Source: Pseudolactococcus chungangensis CAU 28 = DSM 22330 (GTDB lineage: Bacteria > Bacillota > Bacilli > Lactobacillales > Streptococcaceae). Taken from it: a stretch of 41,419 bases of DNA. Each line of letters opens with the position of its first letter. The first letter of the stretch is position 1. The notes beneath the pieces are model-generated. The model was not told the DNA's origin. It made no database searches and worked only from the letters and a program-made list of their open reading frames with translations. Positions 1-6,718 of this stretch are shown piece by piece. The position numbers were made by a program, and so were the translations under genes. The stretch is from NCBI RefSeq assembly GCF_002441885.1, contig NZ_JXJT01000018.1:1-41419 (forward strand). Direction: 5' to 3'.

Positions 1-25
1 TTCCCACACGATTTGACAAAGAACC
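1..25 (-). mobile_element. Terminal inverted repeat of an IS (ISL3-like), outer end at base 25
   Basis: These 25 bases are the exact reverse complement of 41388-41412 at the other end of the window. Read on the minus strand the element tip is GGTTCTTTGTCAAATCG, which resembles ISL3-family tips (GGCTCTTTGTCAA-like, from memory). The IS body would lie left of the window. No transposase is visible, so the family is inferred. The tip abuts a terminator hairpin. Confidence 0.6.
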
Positions 26-58
26 AAAAAATCATGAGCGATCATGGTTTTTTTGTTT
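26..58 (+). terminator. Intrinsic terminator next to IS end
   Basis: CATGA (33-37), loop GCGA and TCATG (42-46) form a stem extended by A/T pairs on both sides and followed by a T run. It would end transcription of whatever lies left of the window. The IS tip directly abuts it, and a terminator stem is a common IS target. Confidence 0.6.
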
Positions 59-73
59 TACTGAAAAAAAGGC

Positions 74-108
74 TTGACAAAATAAACTGTACTATCTATA
101 ATAGTACA
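74..108 (+). promoter_or_regulatory. Promoter and palindromic operator of the gntR-ABC operon
   Basis: TTGACA (74-79), a 17-nt spacer and TATAAT (97-102) form a near-consensus sigma-A promoter. TGTACTAT (88-95), five bases and ATAGTACA (101-108) form a perfect inverted repeat covering the -10. This is the placement expected of an autorepressor operator, probably for the GntR protein encoded next. Confidence 0.75.
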
Positions 109-133
109 TATAATACAAAAAGAAAGGATTGCC

Positions 134-490
134 ATGAATAAATTAGCGATATATGAACAACTGGCCTACCAAATTAAGCATGAGATTGCGGCTGGCATTA
201 TTCAACCCGGTGATAAGCTACCAAGTGTGCGAAAGTTTGCGTTGGAAAAGCAAATTAATCCGAATACAGCGGTCAAAGTGTATAAGACTTTGGAAAATGA
301 AGGTGTGATTATCTCGATTCCTAGTAAGGGTAATTTTGTGAGTGATGATGCTGACCAATTACAAAGTCTACGTGTGGCAGAGCTAACAGAGAATTTTCGT
401 GACTTACTACAAGAGATGCGAGATAACCACATCAAAGAATCGGCTATTTTAAAATTAGTAGAAGGAGTTTACCATGACTTTGAGCGTTAA
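134..490 (+). CDS. GntR-family transcriptional regulator, YtrA subfamily
   Basis: The 118-residue protein has an N-terminal winged helix-turn-helix (about residues 8-75; typical PGDKLPSVRKFA and NPNTAVKVYKTLENEG segments). Only a short helical C-terminus follows, with no room for the FadR/HutC/UTRA effector domains. That size and shape define the YtrA subfamily, whose members repress the ABC transporter operon they sit in. The ATG follows AGAAAGGA by about 5 nt. The gene overlaps the downstream ATPase gene by 17 nt, so the two are translationally coupled. A perfect inverted repeat over its own -10 is the likely operator. The inducing signal cannot be read from the sequence; cell-envelope antibiotics are typical for YtrA relatives. 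Confidence 0.88.
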   Translation: MNKLAIYEQLAYQIKHEIAAGIIQPGDKLPSVRKFALEKQINPNTAVKVYKTLENEGVIISIPSKGNFVSDDADQLQSLRVAELTENFRDLLQEMRDNHIKESAILKLVEGVYHDFER

Positions 491-1301
491 CAATGTGAGC
501 AAAATAATTGAAGGCAATCCGATATTAGAAAATGTGAACTTTGACATGGAGGCTGGCAGTATCGTTGGTCTTGTCGGGTGCAACGGTGTTGGGAAAACGA
601 CTTTAATGCGATTGATTGCAGGTGAAATGCAGCCAGAAAGTGGTCAAATTCAATTTGATGAAACAGGTCGAGCCTCTGTTTTCTATCTGGATACCTTGTC
701 AAATTGGATGACGAGTTACACGGCGACATTGGCAGCAGATGTTTTAGCAATTTTTTATCCGCAATTTAATCGTGAGCATTTTGAAGAGATACTCTGCTCA
801 CAAAAGTTACCTTTGAATAAAACCATCGCAAGTTTGTCGAAAGGACAAAAGGCTTTAGTTTGTATCGCAGCAGGTATTGCCAGTCAAGCTAATTATTTGC
901 TATTTGATGAACCCTTGGATGGTTTGGATGTTTTTGTCAAAGATTACTTTAAAGCGTTACTACTTGAAGCGGTCGATGAGGGACGCGGTGTCATCATTGC
1001 CACGCATAATCTAGCTGAATTAGACAGTCTGGCGGATAGGATATTACTGATTAATGATCGGTATGTCATTGAGCAAGAAAATGATACGGATACTGTCAAA
1101 ATTCAATTTGTTTATGAGGGAGATGAACTCGCGTCCAACTTGACAGATGTTGCGACAATTCTTGAAAAAAGAGGTCGTGTCTATATTGCTTTGATTTCAG
1201 AGTCGTTGATCCCTGCTATTTTTACAGATACAACGACCTATAAATTTGTCGAGATTTTATCTGTGACAACTGAGGATATTTTCAGAAAGGAACTGGGGTA
1301 A
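474..1301 (+). CDS. ABC transporter ATP-binding protein
   Basis: This 275-residue cytoplasmic ATPase has Walker A GCNGVGKTT (about residues 35-43), a signature LSKGQ in place of the usual LSGGQ, Walker B YLLFDEPLDGLD and the H-loop THN. The roughly 70-residue C-terminal extension after the ATPase fold resembles that of YtrB/BcrA-type exporters. An AAGGAG Shine-Dalgarno lies inside gntR, with which it overlaps. It should energise the permease encoded 5 nt downstream. The substrate is unknown; the YtrA-type regulator suggests a role in drug or envelope-stress response, which is inference. Confidence 0.88.
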   Translation: MTLSVNNVSKIIEGNPILENVNFDMEAGSIVGLVGCNGVGKTTLMRLIAGEMQPESGQIQFDETGRASVFYLDTLSNWMTSYTATLAADVLAIFYPQFNREHFEEILCSQKLPLNKTIASLSKGQKALVCIAAGIASQANYLLFDEPLDGLDVFVKDYFKALLLEAVDEGRGVIIATHNLAELDSLADRILLINDRYVIEQENDTDTVKIQFVYEGDELASNLTDVATILEKRGRVYIALISESLIPAIFTDTTTYKFVEILSVTTEDIFRKELG

Positions 1302-1306
1302 GGTTG

Positions 1307-2527
1307 ATGAAAAATGTAATGACAGCATATTATAAATTGCGTAAGGGATGGCTAATTGCTTTTTACAGTCTTATTATTCTAGCTGGTATGGTCAGCATGG
1401 TCGTGGATAGCGGCAACTGGCACACTTTGGAAAAACAATTTGACAAGCATTTCTCTGCGAAAATATATGATGAAATTCGTGATTATTTAGGGACTGAACA
1501 GGTGAGTCATGCGGATGTTTATGACAAATATGAAAATGCCTACCTTTATTTGAATATGATTGAGTCTGATGGGGAGACCGATGGTAAAGGGAGTACGAAA
1601 CAAGCAGGCGCCGCACCCAGTGCCTATTATAAACAAATGCCTGCTAAGTTTGAGACCTTTAGAGCGCGTCAACTGGCTTACTATGGTCCAACTAATAGGC
1701 ATCTCTATGGTGAGGGTTTAGTGCCTTATCGTCAAATCTGGTTAGGTATTCCTGAAGAAACGGTCAATATCTCCTTAAATGCTGTTGCTTTAATTGGCGC
1801 ACCACTTTTAGTAATTGTGGCAGTATTTGGTTTGATGCTGATGTTTGACCAATGGAAGCAATTACCAAGTTTCATACGCTCACGAACTGGTCATGCTGGG
1901 TTATTACTTGGGGCGCAAGCTATTTATTGGGCAATCATACCGTTTGTCTTAGCTGGTGTGATGTCTGTGGTGACACAATTGACCCGCTCACTTTTTATTC
2001 CTGAAAAGTTTGTCACTGTTCCTTGGTCAGCTATCCTGAACTATTCCGCAGATTTTTTAGCTCAGATGATTTTACTTGTGATTTTGGCTGGTTTTGTACA
2101 TGCTTTGGTTGGTAACCCAATTTATAAGGTCATCACCTTTATTTGTGCTTTAGGTGCTCTGGGGTTATCCATTAGTGTCTTTTATGGTTTAACAGGTATC
2201 GGGATTTTGAATAACGTTAACCGATTTAGTTATTTAACCTATTTTCTGATTGGGGGAGTCTCAATCCTTGCGACGGTCTGGTTGCAGTCTAAGTATTCTT
2301 TAGAGCAAGATAGTAGTTATATCCGACTGCCAAAGCTGAGGCTTGCTTTCTATCTGGTAATTGTTTTCTTCACGGTATTCGATTTTCTGGTACCATTGTT
2401 CGCTTTGCGAGGGGATAACTGGCGGGTGATGGATTCTGTGATTCATGTGATTGTTCCGATTGTGCTTGTCGTTTTATTTGCTAAATTAGTTCTGAATAAA
2501 GACATTCGTCATTTGTTTTCAAAATAA
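1307..2527 (+). CDS. ABC transporter permease, BcrABC/Ytr-like
   Basis: The hydrophobic protein of about 406 residues has one N-terminal membrane segment (about residues 15-35) and an extracellular domain to about residue 155. A cluster of five or six membrane segments follows at the C-terminal end. This fits the ABC-2-type permeases paired with YtrA-regulated ATPases. The preferred ATG at 1307 lies after GGGGTAAGG; a TTG one codon upstream is possible. It is the last gene of the three-gene operon and is followed by a hairpin that also looks like CIRCE. No closer substrate assignment is possible. Confidence 0.8.
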   Translation: MKNVMTAYYKLRKGWLIAFYSLIILAGMVSMVVDSGNWHTLEKQFDKHFSAKIYDEIRDYLGTEQVSHADVYDKYENAYLYLNMIESDGETDGKGSTKQAGAAPSAYYKQMPAKFETFRARQLAYYGPTNRHLYGEGLVPYRQIWLGIPEETVNISLNAVALIGAPLLVIVAVFGLMLMFDQWKQLPSFIRSRTGHAGLLLGAQAIYWAIIPFVLAGVMSVVTQLTRSLFIPEKFVTVPWSAILNYSADFLAQMILLVILAGFVHALVGNPIYKVITFICALGALGLSISVFYGLTGIGILNNVNRFSYLTYFLIGGVSILATVWLQSKYSLEQDSSYIRLPKLRLAFYLVIVFFTVFDFLVPLFALRGDNWRVMDSVIHVIVPIVLVVLFAKLVLNKDIRHLFSK

Positions 2528-2530
2528 GAA

Positions 2531-2563
2531 TTAGCACTCTGAAAAAAGAGTGCTAATTTTTTT
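2531..2563 (+). promoter_or_regulatory. CIRCE-like HrcA operator, also a terminator of the ABC operon
   Basis: TTAGCACTC (2531-2539) and GAGTGCTAA (2548-2556) are the exact arms of the CIRCE element bound by HrcA. The spacer is 8 nt, while the classical one is 9. The arms can also form an RNA hairpin followed by seven T, so the site probably terminates the upstream operon as well. It lies just upstream of the dnaJ -35. Confidence 0.75.
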
Positions 2564-2590
2564 GTCAAAATTGGTCAAACATGGTAAAAT
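2562..2590 (+). promoter_or_regulatory. dnaJ promoter with overlapping CtsR-like box
   Basis: TTGTCA (2562-2567), a 17-nt spacer and TAAAAT (2585-2590) form the promoter. TGTCAAA-ATT-GGTCAAA (2563-2579) matches the CtsR heptad repeat (A/GGTCAAA-NAN-A/GGTCAAA) except for the first base and the spacer centre. CtsR binding there would cover the -35 and the spacer. Confidence 0.6.
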
Positions 2591-2638
2591 GGATGTACAC
2601 TAAAAAATACTAAATAAAATAAAAGAGGTTTTGCCTAA

Positions 2639-3778
2639 ATGAATAACACAGAATACTACGAGCGTCTGGGCATTAGCAAGTCTGCCAGCCAAGACGAAAT
2701 CAAAAAAGCTTATCGTAAATTGTCGAAACAGTATCATCCGGATATTAATAAAGAAGCCGGCGCTGAGGACAAATATAAGGAAATTCAAGAAGCCTATGAA
2801 ACGTTAGGTGATGAGCAAAAACGTGCAGCCTATGACCAATATGGTGCAGCTGGTGCCAATGGTGGTTTTGGCGGCGGTGGCGGATTTGGTGGATTTGATG
2901 GGTTCTCAAGTGGCGGTTTCGGTGGCTTTGATGACATCTTTTCATCATTTTTCGGCGGCGGCGGTGCGCAAAGCAATCCGAATGCCCCGCGTCAAGGTCA
3001 AGATTTACAATATCGCATGAAGTTGAAATTCGAAGAGGCGATTTTTGGCATTGAAAAAGAAATCAAATATACACGTGACCAAGCTTGTCACACTTGTCAT
3101 GGCAATGGTGCTAAACCGGGTACGCAGCCTGTTACATGTAGTAAGTGTGGTGGTCGAGGCCAAGTACAAGTGGCGCGTGATACACCACTTGGTCGTGTGA
3201 TGACAACAGCGATTTGTGATGTTTGTCATGGTACTGGTAAAGAGATCAAAGAAAAATGCCCAACTTGTTATGGTTCAGGTCATGAAAAACAAGAACATAA
3301 AGTTAAAGTTTCAGTGCCAGCAGGTGTAGAAACTGGTCAACAAATGCGCATGCAAGGTGGCGGAGATGCTGGGGTTAACCAAGGCCCTTATGGCGACCTT
3401 TATGTTGTCTTTGATGTAGCAGCATCTGACAAATTCGAGCGTGATGGTTCTGATATTTTCTATGATATGCCTCTTGAGTTTGTTCAAGCAGCACTCGGCG
3501 ATGAGGTCGAAGTACCAACAGTTCATGGCAATGTTAAGCTAAAAATTCCAGCAGGTACACAAACCGGTCAAAATTTCCGTTTACGTGGTAAAGGTGCGCC
3601 TAAATTACGTGGCACAGGTAATGGCGACCAACACGTCATCGTTAATATTGTTACACCTAAGAAACTTAATGACGCCCAAAAAGAAGCTCTGACAGCATTT
3701 GCCAAAGCAAGTGGTCAAAGCGTCTCAGCACAAAAATCAGAAGGATTTTTCGACAAATTAAAAAAAGAATTTAAGTAA
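2639..3778 (+). CDS. dnaJ: Chaperone protein DnaJ (Hsp40)
   Basis: The 379-residue co-chaperone stimulates DnaK ATPase and delivers unfolded clients. The J-domain (residues 1-70) contains the HPD motif in YHPDINK. A Gly/Phe-rich linker (about 75-115) follows. Four CxxCxGxG-type zinc repeats ([32 protein letters not shown]) and the substrate-binding C-terminal domains complete it. Length is normal. The ATG lies after AAGAGG. It is monocistronic here, away from hrcA-grpE-dnaK, as is usual in lactococci. Heat-shock control by HrcA and possibly CtsR is predicted from the operators upstream. It is followed by a structured repeat element rather than an obvious strong terminator. Confidence 0.98.
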   Translation: MNNTEYYERLGISKSASQDEIKKAYRKLSKQYHPDINKEAGAEDKYKEIQEAYETLGDEQKRAAYDQYGAAGANGGFGGGGGFGGFDGFSSGGFGGFDDIFSSFFGGGGAQSNPNAPRQGQDLQYRMKLKFEEAIFGIEKEIKYTRDQACHTCHGNGAKPGTQPVTCSKCGGRGQVQVARDTPLGRVMTTAICDVCHGTGKEIKEKCPTCYGSGHEKQEHKVKVSVPAGVETGQQMRMQGGGDAGVNQGPYGDLYVVFDVAASDKFERDGSDIFYDMPLEFVQAALGDEVEVPTVHGNVKLKIPAGTQTGQNFRLRGKGAPKLRGTGNGDQHVIVNIVTPKKLNDAQKEALTAFAKASGQSVSAQKSEGFFDKLKKEFK

Positions 3779-3781
3779 AAA

Positions 3782-3950
3782 CATGATACTGAAAGCGATG
3801 CGACGAAGTCGTAAACTTTCGTAGAAAAATAGGATTTAGTGGTTCTGCGCTTGCACAGGTTCGCTAAATGTCTTTTTTCCACGAAAGTTAGCTTGAAGTT
3901 CAAATCAAGCATGATACTGAAAGCGATGCGACGTAGTCGTGAACTTTTTT
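3782..3950. repeat. Structured intergenic repeat, complete two-ended copy
   Basis: Two direct copies of a roughly 38-bp unit (3782-3819 and 3910-3947) share CATGATACTGAAAGCGATGC and a small hairpin CGAC-GTA-GTCG. They flank a module that can fold on itself: AACTTTCGT near 3814 pairs with ACGAAAGTT near 3881-3890, with TTTAG/CTAAA inside. Related copies occur at 25071-25225 and, partly, at 11737-11773. It contains no ORF. It probably belongs to a dispersed intergenic repeat family of this genome. Confidence 0.7.
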
Positions 3951-3966
3951 CGACAAATTTTGATAG

Positions 3967-3999
3967 CCTCTTAACCAGTATCTCTGGTTGAGAGGTTTT
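3967..3999 (+). terminator. Intrinsic terminator upstream of marR
   Basis: CCTCTTAACCAG (3967-3978), loop TATCT and CTGGTTGAGAGG (3984-3995) form a 12-bp stem with one G-T pair, followed by TTTT. It probably ends dnaJ transcripts just before the marR promoter. Confidence 0.75.
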
Positions 4000-4000
4000 A

Positions 4001-4034
4001 TGTTGTACAGGAAACAAATATGTTATAATATAAT
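4001..4034 (+). promoter_or_regulatory. marR promoter, extended -10, leaderless start
   Basis: TGTTATAAT (4021-4029) is an extended -10. The expected transcription start coincides with the ATG at 4036, so the mRNA is predicted to be leaderless. TGTTGTACAGGAAAC (4001-4015) resembles the repeats in the adjacent MFS promoter (12 of 15 bases) and may be the MarR operator. Confidence 0.65.
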
Positions 4035-4035
4035 C

Positions 4036-4482
4036 ATGGAAAAATCAGAACAAATCATGGCTGGCATTACAGATCTGAACAGTAAGCTATTACTATTACG
4101 TAAACCAATCATGGAAAAAGCAATGAGAGGTTTTAGCTTATCAGAAATTGCTTATATGGAATATATTGCTTTGCATCCAGATGCTAATGTCACGCGACTT
4201 GCTGCGGCGCTTTACATGACACGAGGGGCGATTAGTAAAATAACCAAAAAATTAGAAAAAAAGGGTATGATAACCAGTTATCAGAAACCTGATAATAAAA
4301 AAGAACTCTATTTTGCCTTAACAGCAGAAGGTCAAAAGATTGATGCCATTCATCATCAACTACACCAAGACTTTCTTGCAGCAGACAAAAAGGTGTTTTC
4401 AGATTTTTCAGATGGTGAACTAACAACGATTTTACGTTTTGTTGACGCTTATAATCAGCATTTAAACCAAGAGTTAAATTGA
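4036..4482 (+). CDS. MarR-family transcriptional regulator
   Basis: The 148-residue winged-helix protein has a central DNA-binding region: AALYMTRGAISKITKKLEKKGMI is a typical MarR recognition segment, followed by a wing with the usual acidic/basic turn near PDNKKE. The start is placed at 4036 (MEKSEQ), because the upstream in-frame codons overlap the promoter. There is no Shine-Dalgarno and the mRNA is probably leaderless. The adjacent MFS exporter gene carries two copies of a 15-bp repeat that also appears, in variant form, in the marR promoter. The protein therefore probably represses both genes. The ligand is unknown. A terminator separates the two genes. Confidence 0.85.
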   Translation: MEKSEQIMAGITDLNSKLLLLRKPIMEKAMRGFSLSEIAYMEYIALHPDANVTRLAAALYMTRGAISKITKKLEKKGMITSYQKPDNKKELYFALTAEGQKIDAIHHQLHQDFLAADKKVFSDFSDGELTTILRFVDAYNQHLNQELN

Positions 4483-4508
4483 GACCTTTTGAGGTCTTAT
4501 TTTTTTTG
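4482..4508 (+). terminator. Terminator after marR
   Basis: AGACCT (4482-4487), loop TTTG and AGGTCT (4492-4497) form a short hairpin followed by TATTTTTTTT. It begins on the last base of the marR stop codon. Confidence 0.6.
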
Positions 4509-4518
4509 AAAATATTTT

Positions 4519-4589
4519 TGTTGACAAGGAAACTAAAAAGAAGTAGACTAAATATGTTGACAAGGAAACAAAAAACGAAATGATAAAAT
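4519..4589 (+). promoter_or_regulatory. MFS exporter promoter region with two 15-bp direct repeats
   Basis: TGTTGACAAGGAAAC occurs at 4519-4533 and 4555-4569, 36 bp apart. Each contains a TTGACA -35-like hexamer. The first gives TTGACA-N17-TAGACT (4544-4549). An extended -10 TGATAAAAT lies at 4581-4589. The repeats are candidate MarR operators. Confidence 0.55.
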
Positions 4590-4615
4590 ATTCCACACAT
4601 GAAAGGTTTTTAGAA

Positions 4616-6001
4616 ATGTCTTTTACAATACAAACTCAAACAAAACTGCCGCGCCAGACAATGGTGACAGCCTGGACGATTATGCTAGCAGGGATAGCCC
4701 CGATGTTGGACGCAACCATGATAAATATTGCGTTTAAGCAACTGACGCAGGATTTTTCGACGACAATCGGCATGGTTCAGTGGGCGATGACAGGTTATAT
4801 TCTAGCACTTGCGCTAGCAGTACCAATTTCAGGCTGGTTGATGTTGCGCTTTGATGGCAAAAAAGTGCTGATACTTTCAGTTCTTGCTTTTGGTTTGATG
4901 TCTATTCTAGTTGGCTTTAGCTGGAAAATCAGTCTCTTTATTTTTTTCCGTCTTTTACAAGGGTTCAGCGCGGGCATCATTACACCCTTGATGTCCACTT
5001 TACTCGTCAAAACAGCTGGTCCAGAAAATATATGTAACGTCATTGCTATCGTGACTACCCCGATGATTTTCGGCCCTATATTTGGTCCAGTTTTGGGTGG
5101 TTTACTCATCGAATTCAGTTCTTGGCAGTGGCTTTTTTTCATCAATGTCGGTGTCGTCGTCCTAGCAATCCCCTTACTCGTCCGAAATTTGCCAGATTTC
5201 CCAGCGGTTGATGCCTCACGTCGATTAGATATTATCGGGATACTGTTATTATCGGGTATGAGCATCGCCATGATTTTGGGCATCTCAAAAGCCACAGATT
5301 CAGCCAGTTTTCTGACACCCTCAACCTTGGTGTGGTTAGCGGTAGGAGGGGGATTGCTACTCGTCTACATCGGTTATGACCGACTCAGTCCGTATCCGAC
5401 CGTTCTGCCGCTGCGCCTCTTTCACCATCGCACTTTCAAAGCGACAAGCATCGGTCTCTTTCTTGCCAACATTGCCATTATGGGGCCCATGTTCCTACTT
5501 CCTTTAATCTTTCAAAACATACTGGAGTTGACGACAATTGAGGCAGCGCTCGCGCTGATACCACAGGGTTTGGGGATGTTAGTGATGCGACCTTATATTG
5601 GTCGAATGATTGATAAAGTCGGCGCTAAAAGAGTGGTCATGGCCAGTGTTGCTCTATCAATGCTCGGCTCTGTTCCTTTAGTTTTTATCACACAACAGAC
5701 ATCTTTCATCTGGATATCTCTTATCCTTTTCACTCGTGGGCTGGGTATTGGTGGTATTACGATTGCTTTATCAAGTGATGCCTATACGGGTCTTGAAGAG
5801 CAAGACCTGCCGCCTGCTGGTGTTGGCATTAATGTCATTGAGAATTTGGGTTCTAGTTTTGGGACAGCGCTTTTAGCGACGGTCTTTGCTGCAACGACAT
5901 TGACAGCTGGACAAGTCGCAGGATTTCATGCGAGCTTTCTTGTGGCAATTATTGCGCTTGTGCTTGTCACCTTACCTGCCTTATTTTTGACCGAAAAATA
6001 A
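4616..6001 (+). CDS. MFS multidrug exporter, DHA2 (EmrB/QacA) type
   Basis: The 461-residue membrane protein is predicted to span the membrane 14 times. It shows the DHA2 hallmarks: LDATMINIA in the first segment (MLDATMINIAFKQL), GWLMLRFDGKKV as the loop 2-3 motif A, and FRLLQGFSAG in segment 4. A GPIFGPVLGG stretch matches antiporter motif C. It should export small toxic compounds in exchange for protons; the substrate is not predictable. The start at 4616 (MSFTIQTQ) follows GAAAGG. The gene lies directly downstream of marR, which probably represses it. Confidence 0.9.
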   Translation: MSFTIQTQTKLPRQTMVTAWTIMLAGIAPMLDATMINIAFKQLTQDFSTTIGMVQWAMTGYILALALAVPISGWLMLRFDGKKVLILSVLAFGLMSILVGFSWKISLFIFFRLLQGFSAGIITPLMSTLLVKTAGPENICNVIAIVTTPMIFGPIFGPVLGGLLIEFSSWQWLFFINVGVVVLAIPLLVRNLPDFPAVDASRRLDIIGILLLSGMSIAMILGISKATDSASFLTPSTLVWLAVGGGLLLVYIGYDRLSPYPTVLPLRLFHHRTFKATSIGLFLANIAIMGPMFLLPLIFQNILELTTIEAALALIPQGLGMLVMRPYIGRMIDKVGAKRVVMASVALSMLGSVPLVFITQQTSFIWISLILFTRGLGIGGITIALSSDAYTGLEEQDLPPAGVGINVIENLGSSFGTALLATVFAATTLTAGQVAGFHASFLVAIIALVLVTLPALFLTEK

Positions 6002-6150
6002 GGGGTATTTTTAAAAATAGGCAACTTGGGCAAATCTGAAGTTTTAGAGATACCCTGAAATGCATTGGAATATAAGGTTCGCTTAAGGTAACTAGTCTAT
6101 AATAAAGTCATTCCTAAAATATTTTTCATAAACTTCCCCTTTTCTCAGTA

Positions 6151-6176
6151 GCTCGCCAAGTTTGGCGAGCTTTTGT
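6151..6176 (+). terminator. Terminator overlapping the yqeG promoter
   Basis: GCTCGCCA (6151-6158), loop AGTT and TGGCGAGC (6163-6170) form a perfect 8-bp stem followed by TTTTGT. It occupies the position where a -35 for yqeG would be. The 150 bases between the MFS gene and this hairpin show no ORF. Confidence 0.75.
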
Positions 6177-6190
6177 GTTATAATGAAAAC
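6176..6190 (+). promoter_or_regulatory. yqeG extended -10 promoter, leaderless
   Basis: TGTTATAAT (6176-6184) lies 6 nt before the ATG at 6191. There is no -35-like hexamer, because a terminator hairpin occupies that position, and no Shine-Dalgarno. A leaderless mRNA is predicted. Confidence 0.65.
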
Positions 6191-6718
6191 ATGAGTATTG
6201 AAAATTACAAACCGGATTTTCTGTTATCGGCTGCCTATCAGTTAGGTGCAGAAAGTTTGAGACGGCACGGGATTCGTGCGGTATTGGTAGATTTAGATAA
6301 TACCTTGACTGCTTGGAATAATCCTAATGGGACGCCTGAGATGCGTGCTTGGTTGGCAGAGATGAAAGCAACGCATATCAAAGTCATCGTTGTGTCAAAT
6401 AACAAACATGACCGGGTCAAGAGAGCTGTTGCGCGATTCGATGTGCCATTTGTCAGTCGTGCCATGAAGCCTTTCGACATGGGCATCAAAAAAGCCCTTA
6501 AGGTGTTGGGTGAAAAGCCTGAGGATGCGGTGATGGTCGGCGACCAGCTGATGACGGATATTCGCGCAGCTAAGCGGGCGGGTGTTCGAAGTGTGTTGGT
6601 TAAGCCGTTAGTTGAATCAGATGCTTGGAATACGAAATTTAATCGTGCGCGTGAACGACGCGTATGGCGCAAGTTAATAGAAAAATATGGAGAACCTGAG
6701 TGGCAGAACGCGATTTAG
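6191..6718 (+). CDS. yqeG: YqeG family HAD IIIA-type phosphatase
   Basis: The 175-residue soluble protein has the HAD catalytic motif DLDNTLTAW (motif I, two aspartates), VVSNN (motif II), a lysine in MKPFD (motif III) and GDQLMTDI (motif IV). This is the YqeG subfamily, a phosphatase of uncertain physiological substrate conserved next to yqeH in Firmicutes. Start 6191 (MSIENYK) is chosen because upstream codons overlap the -10. The reading frame overlaps yqeH by 19 nt, so the two genes are co-translated. It is the first gene of the ribosome-assembly/NAD block. Confidence 0.92.
   Translation: MSIENYKPDFLLSAAYQLGAESLRRHGIRAVLVDLDNTLTAWNNPNGTPEMRAWLAEMKATHIKVIVVSNNKHDRVKRAVARFDVPFVSRAMKPFDMGIKKALKVLGEKPEDAVMVGDQLMTDIRAAKRAGVRSVLVKPLVESDAWNTKFNRARERRVWRKLIEKYGEPEWQNAI

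Noticed and set aside
2531-2563. Simple terminator only
   Set aside because: The arms are exactly the CIRCE sequence and lie directly upstream of dnaJ, so a purely terminating role is unlikely.
3782-3819. cre site within the repeat unit (TGAAAGCGATGCGA)
   Set aside because: Only partial match to the consensus, and present in all copies as part of the repeat, so it gives no independent evidence for CcpA control.
4795-5295. 166-codon open frame on the minus strand within the MFS gene
   Set aside because: Antisense to clear transmembrane coding sequence, without ribosome site or recognisable domain; low-complexity shadow translation.
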